Shown piece by piece: positions 16,976 through 25,491 of a DNA stretch of 49,412 nt. Source of the stretch: Actinomycetota bacterium. Its GTDB lineage: Bacteria > Actinomycetota > Actinomycetes > Mycobacteriales > Pseudonocardiaceae. Made by a program: the position numbers and the translations under genes. The notes under the pieces were generated by a model. The model made no database searches. It was not told the DNA's origin and was given only the letters and a program-made list of their open reading frames with translations. The DNA lies in the NCBI GenBank assembly GCA_021324675.1, contig JAJPIR010000132.1, positions 1 to 49,412 of the forward strand, written 5' to 3'. Positions within the stretch are counted from its first letter, which is position 1; each line of letters starts with the position of its first letter.

Positions 16976-17238
16976 CGCCGCACCTCCACGATAGGTGAAG
17001 TGGTGATCTAGCGAGGAGATGTTTTACGCAGAAACCCACTTCGAACTGCTTGGAAAGCACATCAGATTAGGCCGTCAGGGTTGCCGACGCGTCAGTCTTT
17101 CGGGTGAAAGGCTGGCCGACGTGATAGGTGCACGTTTGTCACTCTGCGCAATTCTCGATCGCAGCTTGTGCTCATTTGATCACTATGCTTACGTTGATGA
17201 CCGAGCGCAGCCGGATCATCCCCGGTAGACTTTTATCC

Positions 17239-17583
17239 ATGAACCAAGAGCGGAACCAGGCGCCACATCACGACAGCGCTCCCGCTGTTTCAAGTCAGGA
17301 TGAGTCACCGATCGGGGCCATGCGTGGCGGATTCGACGGCTGGACTCGGTGGAGCGAGGACGAGCACACCAAGACCGACATCAGAGAGTGCACGGATCAG
17401 CACTGTATGAACGTCGAGGTCAATTGCGGTTTCCAGGGGCTGATTCCCGACTCGCCGCTGTCTCAGTCTGCCGCTGTCAGTGACGAGCTCCGTGCTGCCT
17501 GGCGGGCGAAGCTGGCCAGCGAAGGCAAATCCACTTCAGGGGCTCAGAGCCTGCGAGACATCATCTTCGGCGGTAGCCGCTGA
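17239..17583 (+). CDS. Hypothetical protein
   Basis: About 114 residues, rich in charged and polar residues, with no membrane segment. Notable sequence is GGFDGWTRWSEDEHTKTDIREC, then three Cys (ECTDQHCMNVEVNC) and a C-terminal AQSLRDIIFGGSR. I do not recognise the family. The start is uncertain: ATG 17239 was chosen because protein-like sequence begins about there, but no clear ribosome binding site precedes it, and ATG 17197 and 17128 are in frame. It lies just upstream of the pst operon, separated from it by three hairpins and the PHO box. Confidence 0.6.
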   Translation: MNQERNQAPHHDSAPAVSSQDESPIGAMRGGFDGWTRWSEDEHTKTDIRECTDQHCMNVEVNCGFQGLIPDSPLSQSAAVSDELRAAWRAKLASEGKSTSGAQSLRDIIFGGSR

Positions 17584-17587
17584 GCCT

Positions 17588-17647
17588 TGCCGTCCGTGAC
17601 GGCACGCTTGCGGGGTGTCCCCACGGCAGCGCGTGTGCCGCACACGC
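17588..17647 (+). terminator. Three consecutive hairpins after the hypothetical gene
   Basis: TGCCGTC-CGT-GACGGCA (17588-17604), GGGG-tgt-CCCC (17612-17622) and GCGTGTG-CCG-CACACGC (17631-17647) follow the stop at 17583 within 65 bases. No T-tract follows. A rho-independent-like or stabilising terminator insulating the pst promoter is the simplest reading. Confidence 0.5.
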
Positions 17648-17739
17648 GTAGTGCATCTGCGCGCTGCCGCACCGACTGATCACGAAGCGTTCCGAGCGTT
17701 GCGCTGAACGAGCGACGTGTCTTTCTCTTGTGGGGGAAC

Positions 17740-17761
17740 GTTCATGAGCTGTTCATCTTCT
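17740..17761 (+). promoter_or_regulatory. PHO box (PhoP operator) upstream of pstS
   Basis: Two adjacent 11-bp direct repeats, GTTCATGAGCT and GTTCATCTTCT. This matches the direct-repeat-unit layout and the GTTCA core of Streptomyces PhoP operators. It lies about 105 bases before the pstS start, ahead of the only pst operon in the window. Control by PhoR-PhoP is inferred. Confidence 0.75.
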
Positions 17762-17798
17762 AAATAGCCCATGTCTACCTTAAAACCCCGCAAAATTT

Positions 17799-17804
17799 TA
17801 TAGG
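17799..17804 (+). promoter_or_regulatory. Possible -10 element of the pst promoter
   Basis: TATAGG in an A/T-rich patch, 38 bases downstream of the PHO box, with no consensus -35 at the right spacing. That is usual for activator-dependent promoters. Transcription would start near 17811, leaving a leader of roughly 55 bases. Confidence 0.4.
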
Positions 17805-17866
17805 TTGCGCCCGCGGCTGTTCGCTCGCGGTTGCGCTCAGGCTCGGTTCGGACATTCGGAGGTTTC

Positions 17867-18976
17867 GTGAAACGTCCACAGCGGCGGGTCGCGCTTGGCT
17901 CGCTGATTGGTGCGGGGCTGCTTCTGACCGCATGTGGCTCAGATACCGGCGGCAGCCCAAGCTCATCAACCAATCCCGGTGGCGCCGGTATCACCTGTAG
18001 TTCGGGATCACTTACGGCTGCTGGATCGACCGCGCAGCAAAATGCGATGGCGCAGTGGATCAAGGATTACCTCAACAAGTGTTCGGGCGCAAACATCAAT
18101 TACGGCGGCGGTGGCTCGGGACAGGGAGTGCAACAGTTCACTGACGGCAAGGTTGACTTTGCCGGTTCGGATTTCCCGTTGGCCGCGGGTGCTGAGCAGC
18201 AAGGCGCTGACGCGCGCTGCAAGGCCGGTCCCGCCATCAATATCCCGATGGTGGGTGGACCGATCGCCGTCGGTTACAACGTGCCGGGGGTCACGAAGCC
18301 ACTCAATCTGTCCGCCAGCAACCTGGCCAAGATTTTCACTGGCAAGATCACTAAATGGAACGATGGTGCGATTGCGCAGGACAACCCTGGTGTTGCGCTG
18401 CCAGCGCTAGGCATTCAAACTTTCCACCGCTCCGATGGCTCAGGAACGACGTACAACTTCACCAACTATCTTGCGCATGACGCCAAGGCGGACTGGACGT
18501 TCGGGGCCGACAAGAACTGGACCGCGCCGGGTGGTCAAGGAGCCAAGGGAAGCCAGGGCGTCGCCCAGGGAGTAAAATCCACTGCGGGTGGTATCGGCTA
18601 TTTTGAACTATCATTCGCGACGCAGAGCCAGATACCCTACGCCGCCGTCGGTAACGCCGAAGGAAAGTTCGTCTCGCTCACCCAGGATAACGCGGTTAAA
18701 TTCCTGTCCTACGCCAAGGTGGCCGGTACGGGAAGCGACTTGAAGCTGGACTTCGATTACGCCACTACCGATGCGTCTGCGTACCCGAACCTGCTCGTCA
18801 CCTACGAGATCGTGTGCTCGAAGGGCAACCCTGCGGACAAGATCCCGTTGCTGAAGAACTTCTTGGGATATGCAGCCAGCCCGGCAGGGCAGCAGGAACT
18901 TCCCGCTCAGGGATACATATCGTTGCCGGATAATCTGCGGCAGCAGGTGCAGCAGGCCGTGAATTCACTGGGCTAG
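17867..18976 (+). CDS. pstS: Phosphate ABC transporter substrate-binding lipoprotein PstS
   Basis: About 369 residues. The signal peptide LGSLIGAGLLLTAC ends in a lipobox, anchoring the protein to the outer face of the membrane. Phosphate-binding loops are intact: LTAAGSTAQQNAM, GGGGSGQGVQQF, VDFAGSDFPL and FHRSDGSGTTYNFTNYL. Further family sequence includes LAKIFTGKITKWNDGAI and GGIGYFEL. GTG 17867 is chosen because CGGAGG precedes it by four bases and gives a short signal peptide. It is the first gene of pstSCAB, controlled by the PHO box upstream. Confidence 0.97.
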   Translation: MKRPQRRVALGSLIGAGLLLTACGSDTGGSPSSSTNPGGAGITCSSGSLTAAGSTAQQNAMAQWIKDYLNKCSGANINYGGGGSGQGVQQFTDGKVDFAGSDFPLAAGAEQQGADARCKAGPAINIPMVGGPIAVGYNVPGVTKPLNLSASNLAKIFTGKITKWNDGAIAQDNPGVALPALGIQTFHRSDGSGTTYNFTNYLAHDAKADWTFGADKNWTAPGGQGAKGSQGVAQGVKSTAGGIGYFELSFATQSQIPYAAVGNAEGKFVSLTQDNAVKFLSYAKVAGTGSDLKLDFDYATTDASAYPNLLVTYEIVCSKGNPADKIPLLKNFLGYAASPAGQQELPAQGYISLPDNLRQQVQQAVNSLG

Positions 18977-18999
18977 AATGCTAGAAATAGGGATGCGGG

Positions 19000-20031
19000 A
19001 TGGACGAACCGGAAAGCGCGAAGATATCGATGACGCGCTCGTCCGAGGCGGTTCCGTCACCTGCGGGCCAGCCGCCGAAGACGAACGGAGCCCAATCAAA
19101 AGATATGCGCGGCCGGCCTCGCCGCCGGGCGGACGCAATCTTTCGCATGCTAGTCCAGGGTTCTGGTGTGGTGCTGCTCGTCATCATGGCGGCTATCGCG
19201 GTCTTTTTGATACTTCAGGCTATCCCCGCGCTTAAAGCAGATACCACTAACTTCCTCACCACGCTGAACTGGGCGCCAGACAGCACTCCGTCATCTTTCG
19301 GAATCGCCGCTCTGGCTTTTGGCAGTCTGCTGACGTCGCTGCTGGCCCTCGTGATGAGCGTACCAGTAGCAGTAGGAGTAGCGCTGGCAATCAGTCATTA
19401 CGCGCCCCGGTGGCTGGCCGGGCCACTTGCGTACGTGGTGGACTTGCTGGCGGCCGTGCCCAGTGTTGTGTTCGGATTGTGGGGATTGATCTATCTCGTA
19501 CCCAGCATCATAGGGCCCTCGAAGTTCCTCAGCACGTATTTCGGATTCATCCCACTATTTGAAACCAATGGCACATACGGAAAGTCGGTCTTTGCCGCCT
19601 CCGTGGTGCTCGCGGTGATGATTATTCCTATTATCGCTGCGATCTCCCGGGAAATCTTCGTGCAGACGCCACGTGATCATATTGAGGCGGCCTGGGCGAT
19701 CGGCGCGACCAAATGGGAGATGGTGCGCACGGCGATCCTGCCTTATGGCCGGTCTGGCGTCGTCAGCGCCACCGTGCTCGGCTTTGGCCGAGCGATCGGA
19801 GAGACGATCGCTGTCGCGTTGGTCCTCTCGGCAAATTACGAGATCTCGCTCCATATCCTCCAACCCGGGGGCAACACCATCGCAGCCAACATCGCCAACC
19901 GGTATGGGGAGGCTGGTGGCATTGGTCGAGGGGCACTGATCGCGTCGGGCTTGGTGCTGTTCGTCATCACCTTGATCGTGAACTTCGGCGCCCGCGCAAT
20001 CGTGCGGCGCGGCGAACGAGAAGGTGCCTGA
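19000..20031 (+). CDS. pstC: Phosphate ABC transporter permease PstC
   Basis: 343 residues with about six membrane helices after a 45-residue polar N-terminus. The EAA loop that contacts the ATPase reads DHIEAAWAIGATKWEMVRTAILP, and LAAVPSVVFGLWGLIYLVP is typical of PstC. It forms the membrane channel with PstA. The gene starts 23 bases after pstS, and its stop shares one base with the pstA start (TGATG), indicating translational coupling. Confidence 0.96.
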   Translation: MDEPESAKISMTRSSEAVPSPAGQPPKTNGAQSKDMRGRPRRRADAIFRMLVQGSGVVLLVIMAAIAVFLILQAIPALKADTTNFLTTLNWAPDSTPSSFGIAALAFGSLLTSLLALVMSVPVAVGVALAISHYAPRWLAGPLAYVVDLLAAVPSVVFGLWGLIYLVPSIIGPSKFLSTYFGFIPLFETNGTYGKSVFAASVVLAVMIIPIIAAISREIFVQTPRDHIEAAWAIGATKWEMVRTAILPYGRSGVVSATVLGFGRAIGETIAVALVLSANYEISLHILQPGGNTIAANIANRYGEAGGIGRGALIASGLVLFVITLIVNFGARAIVRRGEREGA

Positions 20032-21083
20032 TGGCACAGGCGGTCGAAGTCAAAGCTGGTAATTCGCGCCTGATCCGGGCACAGCTGTCCCGTCGTTTTC
20101 TGGCTGCCATCGCCGCTGGAGCGATTGCCGTGACGTTTGCGCTCTTCATTGCGACACCGTTGCACGGTCTGGTCGGCTTCGTGCTTGTCGCAGCGGTACT
20201 TTATGTCGTGGCGCAGACTGTCATCTCGAACGTTGTCGAAGGCCGGCGGGCCGCGATGAACCGGCTGGTGACCAGCGTCGTGGTGGTGTGCGCTTGCGCC
20301 GCTGTCCTGCCTCTGGTTGCCGTACTGGGATTCACGGTCATCAAGGGCTCGGCGGTACTCGACCTATCGTTTTTGACGCACACTATGCGCGGCGTTGCCG
20401 AGCAAGATCCGTATGGCGGCATCTATCACGCCATTATCGGCACGCTCGAGCAGGTGGGTTTGGCTACTTTGCTGGCTGTTCCGTTCGGCCTCCTCGTGGC
20501 GATCTATCTTGTGGAATACAGCACCGGTCGCCTGGGTCGGATCGTCAGCTTCTTCGTCGATGTGATGACCGGTCTTCCATCGATCGTAGCCGGGCTGTTC
20601 ATCTTCGCGCTGTGGATCCTGGCGTTGGGCCAAAGTTTTTCTGGCTTTGCCGGTTCGTTGGCGTTGGCGATTCTCATGTTGCCTACCGTCGTTCGTTCAG
20701 CAGAGGAGATGCTCAAGATAGTACCCGACAGCCTCCGGGAGGGCAGCTATGCACTGGGTATACCGAAATGGGTCACCGTGGTGCGCATCGTCTTGCCCAC
20801 GGCCCTGGCCGGAATTGTGACGGGAGTGATGCTCGCCATTGCGCGAGTCACCGGAGAGACCGCGCCGCTGCTGCTGACCGTGTTCGGTAACCCGGCCCTG
20901 AACTTCAACCCTTTCTCCGGAGCGCAGGCGTCGCTACCATTGTTCGTTTTCGGTGAAGCGGGCTTACCGAACGAGACGGCGATCAACCGAGCCTGGGCGG
21001 CGGCATTGGTGCTGATTCTGATCGTCTTGGTACTCAACATCATGGCCCGAGTGATCGCGCGTTTCGCGGGTGTCCGTAGCTAG
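20031..21083 (+). CDS. pstA: Phosphate ABC transporter permease PstA
   Basis: 350 residues, starting with the ATG that overlaps the pstC stop. The N-terminal third has two extra hydrophobic segments ([33 protein letters not shown]) before the core permease domain. The core includes [16 protein letters not shown], the EAA loop [29 protein letters not shown] and [16 protein letters not shown], all typical of PstA. It pairs with PstC. The stop is 20 bases before pstB. Confidence 0.96.
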   Translation: MAQAVEVKAGNSRLIRAQLSRRFLAAIAAGAIAVTFALFIATPLHGLVGFVLVAAVLYVVAQTVISNVVEGRRAAMNRLVTSVVVVCACAAVLPLVAVLGFTVIKGSAVLDLSFLTHTMRGVAEQDPYGGIYHAIIGTLEQVGLATLLAVPFGLLVAIYLVEYSTGRLGRIVSFFVDVMTGLPSIVAGLFIFALWILALGQSFSGFAGSLALAILMLPTVVRSAEEMLKIVPDSLREGSYALGIPKWVTVVRIVLPTALAGIVTGVMLAIARVTGETAPLLLTVFGNPALNFNPFSGAQASLPLFVFGEAGLPNETAINRAWAAALVLILIVLVLNIMARVIARFAGVRS

Positions 21084-21103
21084 CCGGCGATGTTGGAGCT
21101 GCC

Positions 21104-21880
21104 ATGGCGAAAAGTATTCAGATGAAAAACGTTGACATCTATTACGGTAAGTTTCACGCAGTTCAGGACGTGAACCTGTCGGTACCACCAAGGGCGGTGA
21201 CCGCGTTCATCGGTCCATCGGGTTGCGGAAAATCCACGGTGCTGCGCACAATGAATCGGATGCATGAGGTGATTCCAGGGGCCCGGGTTGAAGGCCGGGT
21301 CGAGCTCGATGGTGAGGATATCTACCGGCCAGCGGTGGATCCGGTAGAGGTGCGCCGTGCCGTGGGAATGGTGTTTCAGCGGCCAAATCCTTTTCCTACC
21401 ATGTCCATCCGGGACAACGTTGTGGCCGGCCTCAAACTGCAAGGGGTACGAAATAAGTCACATCTGGAGGAGGTGACCGAACGATCGTTACGTGGTGCGA
21501 ACCTGTGGAACGAGGTTAAAGACCGGCTCGGCCGACCGGGTGGCAGCCTGTCGGGCGGCCAGCAGCAACGGTTGTGTATAGCGCGGGCCATCGCGGTGCA
21601 ACCAGAGATTCTGCTCATGGATGAACCCTGCTCGGCGTTGGACCCAATCTCCACGCTGGCGATCGAGGAGCTCATGGGGGAGCTGAAGAAGGATTATACG
21701 ATCGTCATCGTTACGCACAACATGCAACAGGCTGCGCGGGTGTCTGACCAGACCGGGTTCTTTAACTTGAAGGCCGCGGGTCAACCCGGAAGGCTCATCG
21801 AGCTGGACAATACGGAGAAAATTTTTTCCAATCCAACGGAAAAAGCCACCGAGGACTATATTTCAGGACGGTTTGGCTGA
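21104..21880 (+). CDS. pstB: Phosphate ABC transporter ATP-binding protein PstB
   Basis: 258 residues, standard length. Walker A is GPSGCGKST, the Q-loop region is [15 protein letters not shown], the ABC signature is LSGGQQQR, Walker B is [13 protein letters not shown], and the switch His is in [19 protein letters not shown]. It powers PstCA phosphate import. The stop TGA shares its A with the ATG of the next gene, so that winged-helix gene is likely translationally coupled. Confidence 0.97.
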   Translation: MAKSIQMKNVDIYYGKFHAVQDVNLSVPPRAVTAFIGPSGCGKSTVLRTMNRMHEVIPGARVEGRVELDGEDIYRPAVDPVEVRRAVGMVFQRPNPFPTMSIRDNVVAGLKLQGVRNKSHLEEVTERSLRGANLWNEVKDRLGRPGGSLSGGQQQRLCIARAIAVQPEILLMDEPCSALDPISTLAIEELMGELKKDYTIVIVTHNMQQAARVSDQTGFFNLKAAGQPGRLIELDNTEKIFSNPTEKATEDYISGRFG

Positions 21881-22278
21881 TGTCATCATCCGAGAGCTGG
21901 GGGACGACGAACACACCGGAGGCAAGCCGCTACTTGCCAGTCGATCCTCAGACTCTCGGCCGGTTGAGGATCTTGAAGATAGGGGATGTGGAGCTCCAGC
22001 TCGACGGCCACCGCCTACTTGTGCGAGGAACGCCCGTGCACCTGCCGCACAAGGAGTTCGTGATCCTGCGGCAGCTGATGGACAACGCCGGCCGCGTGGT
22101 CTCCCGGCGAGAATTGCTGGACAACGCGTGGGGCCCAGATCGGGCGGACGTCCGGAACTACCTGGAAGTGCACATCCGCCGGCTGCGCACCAAGATCGAA
22201 GATGATGTGGACAGGCCTACCCGGATCCGGACTGTTCGCGGGGTCGGTTACATCTTCGACCTACCCCAGGAGAATTAG
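21880..22278 (+). CDS. Receiver-less OmpR/PhoB-type winged-helix DNA-binding protein
   Basis: 132 residues. The Trans_reg_C domain occupies about 30-128: LRILKIGDVELQLDGHRLLVRG, LPHKEFVILRQLMDNAGRVVSRRELLDNAW, NYLEVHIRRLRTKIEDD and RIRTVRGVGYIFD. The N-terminal 30 residues are too short for a receiver domain, and the recognition helix looks intact. It starts on the last base of pstB. Its place in a PHO-controlled operon suggests that it acts on phosphate-regulated genes, as a constitutive activator, a competitor of PhoP or an autoregulator; this is inference. No histidine kinase gene is nearby. Confidence 0.88.
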   Translation: MSSSESWGTTNTPEASRYLPVDPQTLGRLRILKIGDVELQLDGHRLLVRGTPVHLPHKEFVILRQLMDNAGRVVSRRELLDNAWGPDRADVRNYLEVHIRRLRTKIEDDVDRPTRIRTVRGVGYIFDLPQEN

Positions 22279-22308
22279 CATCTCCCGGAGGTTCTCACCG
22301 GCATAGGT

Positions 22309-22551
22309 TCAGCCGGCTGGCGGTTTGTCCTGGTGGTGTGCCTGCGGAGTCTCCGCAGAGGGCGACTGACCGCCCGCCGTCGATGGCAGTTGCCCAGGGT
22401 CCTTCTCGCCGGACAGCGCGCGGGTCTCGGCTTTGAAGATCCGCATCGACTGGCCCACGGATCGGGCCATCTGTGGCAGCTTGTTGGCTCCGAACAACAG
22501 GATGAAGACCGCCACCACGATCAACAGATGCCACGGGCTGAACTCGCCCAT
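22309..22551 (-). CDS. tatA: Twin-arginine translocase subunit TatA
   Basis: 80 residues. The order is a short N-terminus (MGEFSPWH), one membrane helix ([21 protein letters not shown]), an amphipathic helix ([17 protein letters not shown]) and a polar Pro/Gln-rich tail. This is the TatA/E layout, with the conserved FG hinge after the membrane helix. TatA forms the pore of the Tat pathway for folded proteins. It stands alone here, converging on the pst operon and divergent from the APC permease. Confidence 0.93.
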   Translation of the reverse strand: MGEFSPWHLLIVVAVFILLFGANKLPQMARSVGQSMRIFKAETRALSGEKDPGQLPSTAGGQSPSAETPQAHHQDKPPAG

Positions 22552-22714
22552 CGCCGCCTCCCTGGTCAGCCCCGCACTGCTCGCTCACGCGATACAGGAG
22601 TGAACATACTCGGATGCCGGGATGCCGAGGGTGGCTCCGCGTGGCCCTCCCGGATTCCAGCCATCCAGAGGATACTGCTGCGAATCAGCCTTGCCGCCGA
22701 AGGGAAATGTGATC

Positions 22715-24349
22715 ATGGCGCGGGTGTCCGAGCGCAGCGAAGTATCCGGAGCCCGGCCCGGGTTTCGGCGCGACGTGGGCTTGATGGCGCTGATGTTCGT
22801 CTCGTTGGGATCGATCATCGGGTCGGGTTGGCTGCTGGGTGCATTGACGGCGGCGACGTCGGCTGGTGGGGCCTCGCTCGTGTCTTGGCTGCTCGCTGGC
22901 GTGATCATCGTGTTGCTGGCATTGGTGCACTCCGAGCTTGGTGCGGCCTACCCCCTCGCTGGCGGTACCGCACGTTGGCCGCGTTTGGCGTTCGGGTCGC
23001 TGGGTGGGTTCACGGCCGGATGGGTGGCCTGGCTGCAAGCGGTCACGATCGCACCGATCGAGGTTGAGGCTGCGCTGAGCTACCTGGACCACAAGTGGCA
23101 CGGATTGATCAACGAGGCGGGTGCGCTGACCACCACGGGATTGGGCGTGGCACTTGCGTTGATGTTGCTCTTCTCCATCATCAACGTCCTCGGCGTGCGC
23201 TGGCTTGCGGAGAGCAACCGGATCGCGGTGCTCTGGAAAGTGGCGGTGCCGGTCGTCACCGTCGGCGTCCTGATCGCCGTGTCATTCCATGTCTCCAACT
23301 TCACCGCGGGTGGCGGCTTCGCTCCCTACGGGGCGCACGGGGTGCTCGCCGCTTTGCCGCTCGGTGTGGTGTTCGCGCTACAGGGCTTCGAGCAGGCGGC
23401 GCAGATGGCCGGCGAGGCACGTGATCCGCAACGCAACGTTCCTCGCGCGGTGATCGGTGCCGTGATCATGGGCACGATCCTGTACGTGGCGCTGGAGATC
23501 GCTTTTATCGGGGCACTGGACCCCGGCAACCTCGTGCACGGCTGGGCCAACCCGGTGGGCAAGGGTGACTTCGGGCCTTACGCGACGATCGCCACCAGCC
23601 TAGGTCTGGCCTGGTTGGCGGCCATCCTCTACATCGATGCGTTCATCTCCCCAGCAGGTACCGGCCTGATCTACGTGGGCACCTCTGCGCGGTTGGCCTA
23701 CGCGCTGGGCCACTCCGGTTACGTGCCCAAGACCGTCACCCGGATCAGCAGCCGCGGCGTCCCCTACACCGCGATCATCCTGTCATTTGTGGTCGGGCTG
23801 ATCTGCTTCCTGCCTTTCCCCAGCTGGCAGAGCCTGGTCGGGCTGGTCACCTCGGCAACAGTGATCATGTACGGCTTCGCGCCGATCACCTTGTTGGCCT
23901 TGCGCAAGGCTGACCCCAACCGTAGCCGCCCCTACCGGCTGCCCGCCGCTGCCCTCCTGGCGCCGCTGGCTTTCATCGCGGCAAACGAGATCATTTATTG
24001 GACGTCGTGGGCCACGGTGGAAAAGTTGATGCTGGCCATCGTCGCCGGCTACGTGCTGTTTGCGATCGCCTATGCACTAGGCCACCCGCTCGAGCGGCCG
24101 CCGCTGGACCCGCGGTCGCTGGTCTGGATCGTTCCGTGGTTCGCCGGCCTTGCGCTGATCTCTTACCTCGGTCAATACGGTGGAAGGCGGCTCATTCCGG
24201 AGTGGATTGACCTCGGTGTCGTTGCCGCGTTCAGTCTCGTGATCTTCTACGTTGCTGTTCAGTTCAGCCTGCCCAGCCACCGGGTTGCCGCCGCCATGGC
24301 CACCGACGAGCATGAAGCAGCGGTGCAGGCCGAGCTCAAGACTGCGTGA
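22715..24349 (+). CDS. APC superfamily amino acid permease
   Basis: About 544 residues with roughly 12-14 membrane helices. The N-terminal substrate region LMFVSLGSIIGSGWLLGA is the APC helix-1 signature, followed by LLALVHSELGAAYPLAGGTARWP. FALQGFEQAAQMAGEARDPQRNVPRAVIGAV is typical of helices 6-7. It imports amino acids or polyamines; specificity is unknown. ATG 22715 is chosen with GAAGGGA upstream; the open frame extends to 22622, but that part has no transport features. The epimerase gene follows after 50 bases. Confidence 0.93.
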   Translation: MARVSERSEVSGARPGFRRDVGLMALMFVSLGSIIGSGWLLGALTAATSAGGASLVSWLLAGVIIVLLALVHSELGAAYPLAGGTARWPRLAFGSLGGFTAGWVAWLQAVTIAPIEVEAALSYLDHKWHGLINEAGALTTTGLGVALALMLLFSIINVLGVRWLAESNRIAVLWKVAVPVVTVGVLIAVSFHVSNFTAGGGFAPYGAHGVLAALPLGVVFALQGFEQAAQMAGEARDPQRNVPRAVIGAVIMGTILYVALEIAFIGALDPGNLVHGWANPVGKGDFGPYATIATSLGLAWLAAILYIDAFISPAGTGLIYVGTSARLAYALGHSGYVPKTVTRISSRGVPYTAIILSFVVGLICFLPFPSWQSLVGLVTSATVIMYGFAPITLLALRKADPNRSRPYRLPAAALLAPLAFIAANEIIYWTSWATVEKLMLAIVAGYVLFAIAYALGHPLERPPLDPRSLVWIVPWFAGLALISYLGQYGGRRLIPEWIDLGVVAAFSLVIFYVAVQFSLPSHRVAAAMATDEHEAAVQAELKTA

Positions 24350-24399
24350 CCTGGCCGCGCCGCGGGTTTCTGTCCTGCTCGGGTGGGTAGCTATACGGC

Positions 24400-25470
24400 A
24401 TGAGCGAAATACCGGCAAACGGTGCCCGGGTCGTCGTGGTGGGTGCGACCGGCAATGTCGGCACCAGCGTGGTGGCCGCGCTGGCCGAGGATTCGAGGGT
24501 GGCATCGATTCTGGGGGTGGCTCGGCGGTTGCCGCAGTGGTCGGTACCCCGGACCGAATGGGCCCAAGCCGACATCACACGCGACGACTTGGTTGGCCTG
24601 TTCCGCGGCGCGGATGCGGTTATCCACCTGGCATGGCTCATCCAGCCTTCGCACAGCCCGCTGATCACCTGGCGGGCCAACGTCGGAGGTTCGCTGCGGG
24701 TGTTCGAGGCCACGGCGCAGGCCGGGGTGCCGGCGCTGGTGTACGCGTCCTCGGTCGGCGCTTACTCACCGGGTCCCAAGGACACCGCGGTTGCCGAAGA
24801 CTGGCCGACCGATGGCTGGCCCACGGCGAGCTATACCCGGGAGAAGGCCTACGTGGAACGAAGCCTGGATGCATTCGAGCGTGGCCACCCCGATATCCGG
24901 GTGGTGCGGCTGCGCCCTGGCTTCATCTTCAAACGCGAGTCGGCCAGCGAGCAACGGCGCCTGTTCATGGGACCGTTAGTGCCCAACCAGCTGGTACGGC
25001 CCGGGCTGGTACCGATCATTCCCGACCTACCCGGCTTGCGCTTTCAAGCCGTGCACACCGCTGATATCGCCGAGGCATACAGGTTGGCAGCACTGCGCGA
25101 CGTGCAAGGCGCATTCAACATCGCCGCCGATCCAGTGGTTGATGCCAGCCTGCTGGCGGACATCTTCGGTGCCCGGACGGTGGCGCTGCCACGCTGGCCG
25201 GTACGCGCCGCGGTGTGGCTGGCCTGGCAACTGCATCTTGTTCCCGCTTCGCCCTACCTGCTCGACGCCTTCCTCCGATTGCCCATCATGGACACCAGCC
25301 GGGCCCGGACCGAGCTGGGCTGGTCGCCCCGGCGCAGCGCGCGGGAAGCTCTGGAGGAGTTCCTGGGAGGCCTGCGTGACGGTGCCGGCATGTCGACACC
25401 GCCGTTGACGCCCAGGATGCCCGGCGGTCGCGGGCACGAAATCCGTACCGGCGTCGGTGTACGACCCTGA
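24400..25470 (+). CDS. NAD-dependent epimerase/dehydratase family protein
   Basis: 356 residues, extended SDR fold. The NAD-binding motif is VVVVGATGNVGTSVV, followed by ADAVIHLAWLIQPS and LVYASSVGAYSPG. The catalytic pair is in SYTREKAYVE (YxxxK), with Ser in ASSV. The C-terminal half ends with ARTELGWSPRRSAREALEEFL. The substrate (nucleotide sugar or other carbonyl compound) is not evident. It is followed after 21 bases by the GCS2 ligase, so the two are likely in one transcript, possibly with the APC permease upstream. Confidence 0.93.
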   Translation: MSEIPANGARVVVVGATGNVGTSVVAALAEDSRVASILGVARRLPQWSVPRTEWAQADITRDDLVGLFRGADAVIHLAWLIQPSHSPLITWRANVGGSLRVFEATAQAGVPALVYASSVGAYSPGPKDTAVAEDWPTDGWPTASYTREKAYVERSLDAFERGHPDIRVVRLRPGFIFKRESASEQRRLFMGPLVPNQLVRPGLVPIIPDLPGLRFQAVHTADIAEAYRLAALRDVQGAFNIAADPVVDASLLADIFGARTVALPRWPVRAAVWLAWQLHLVPASPYLLDAFLRLPIMDTSRARTELGWSPRRSAREALEEFLGGLRDGAGMSTPPLTPRMPGGRGHEIRTGVGVRP

Positions 25471-25491
25471 GCCGGCTGAGCGCCAGAGCAG

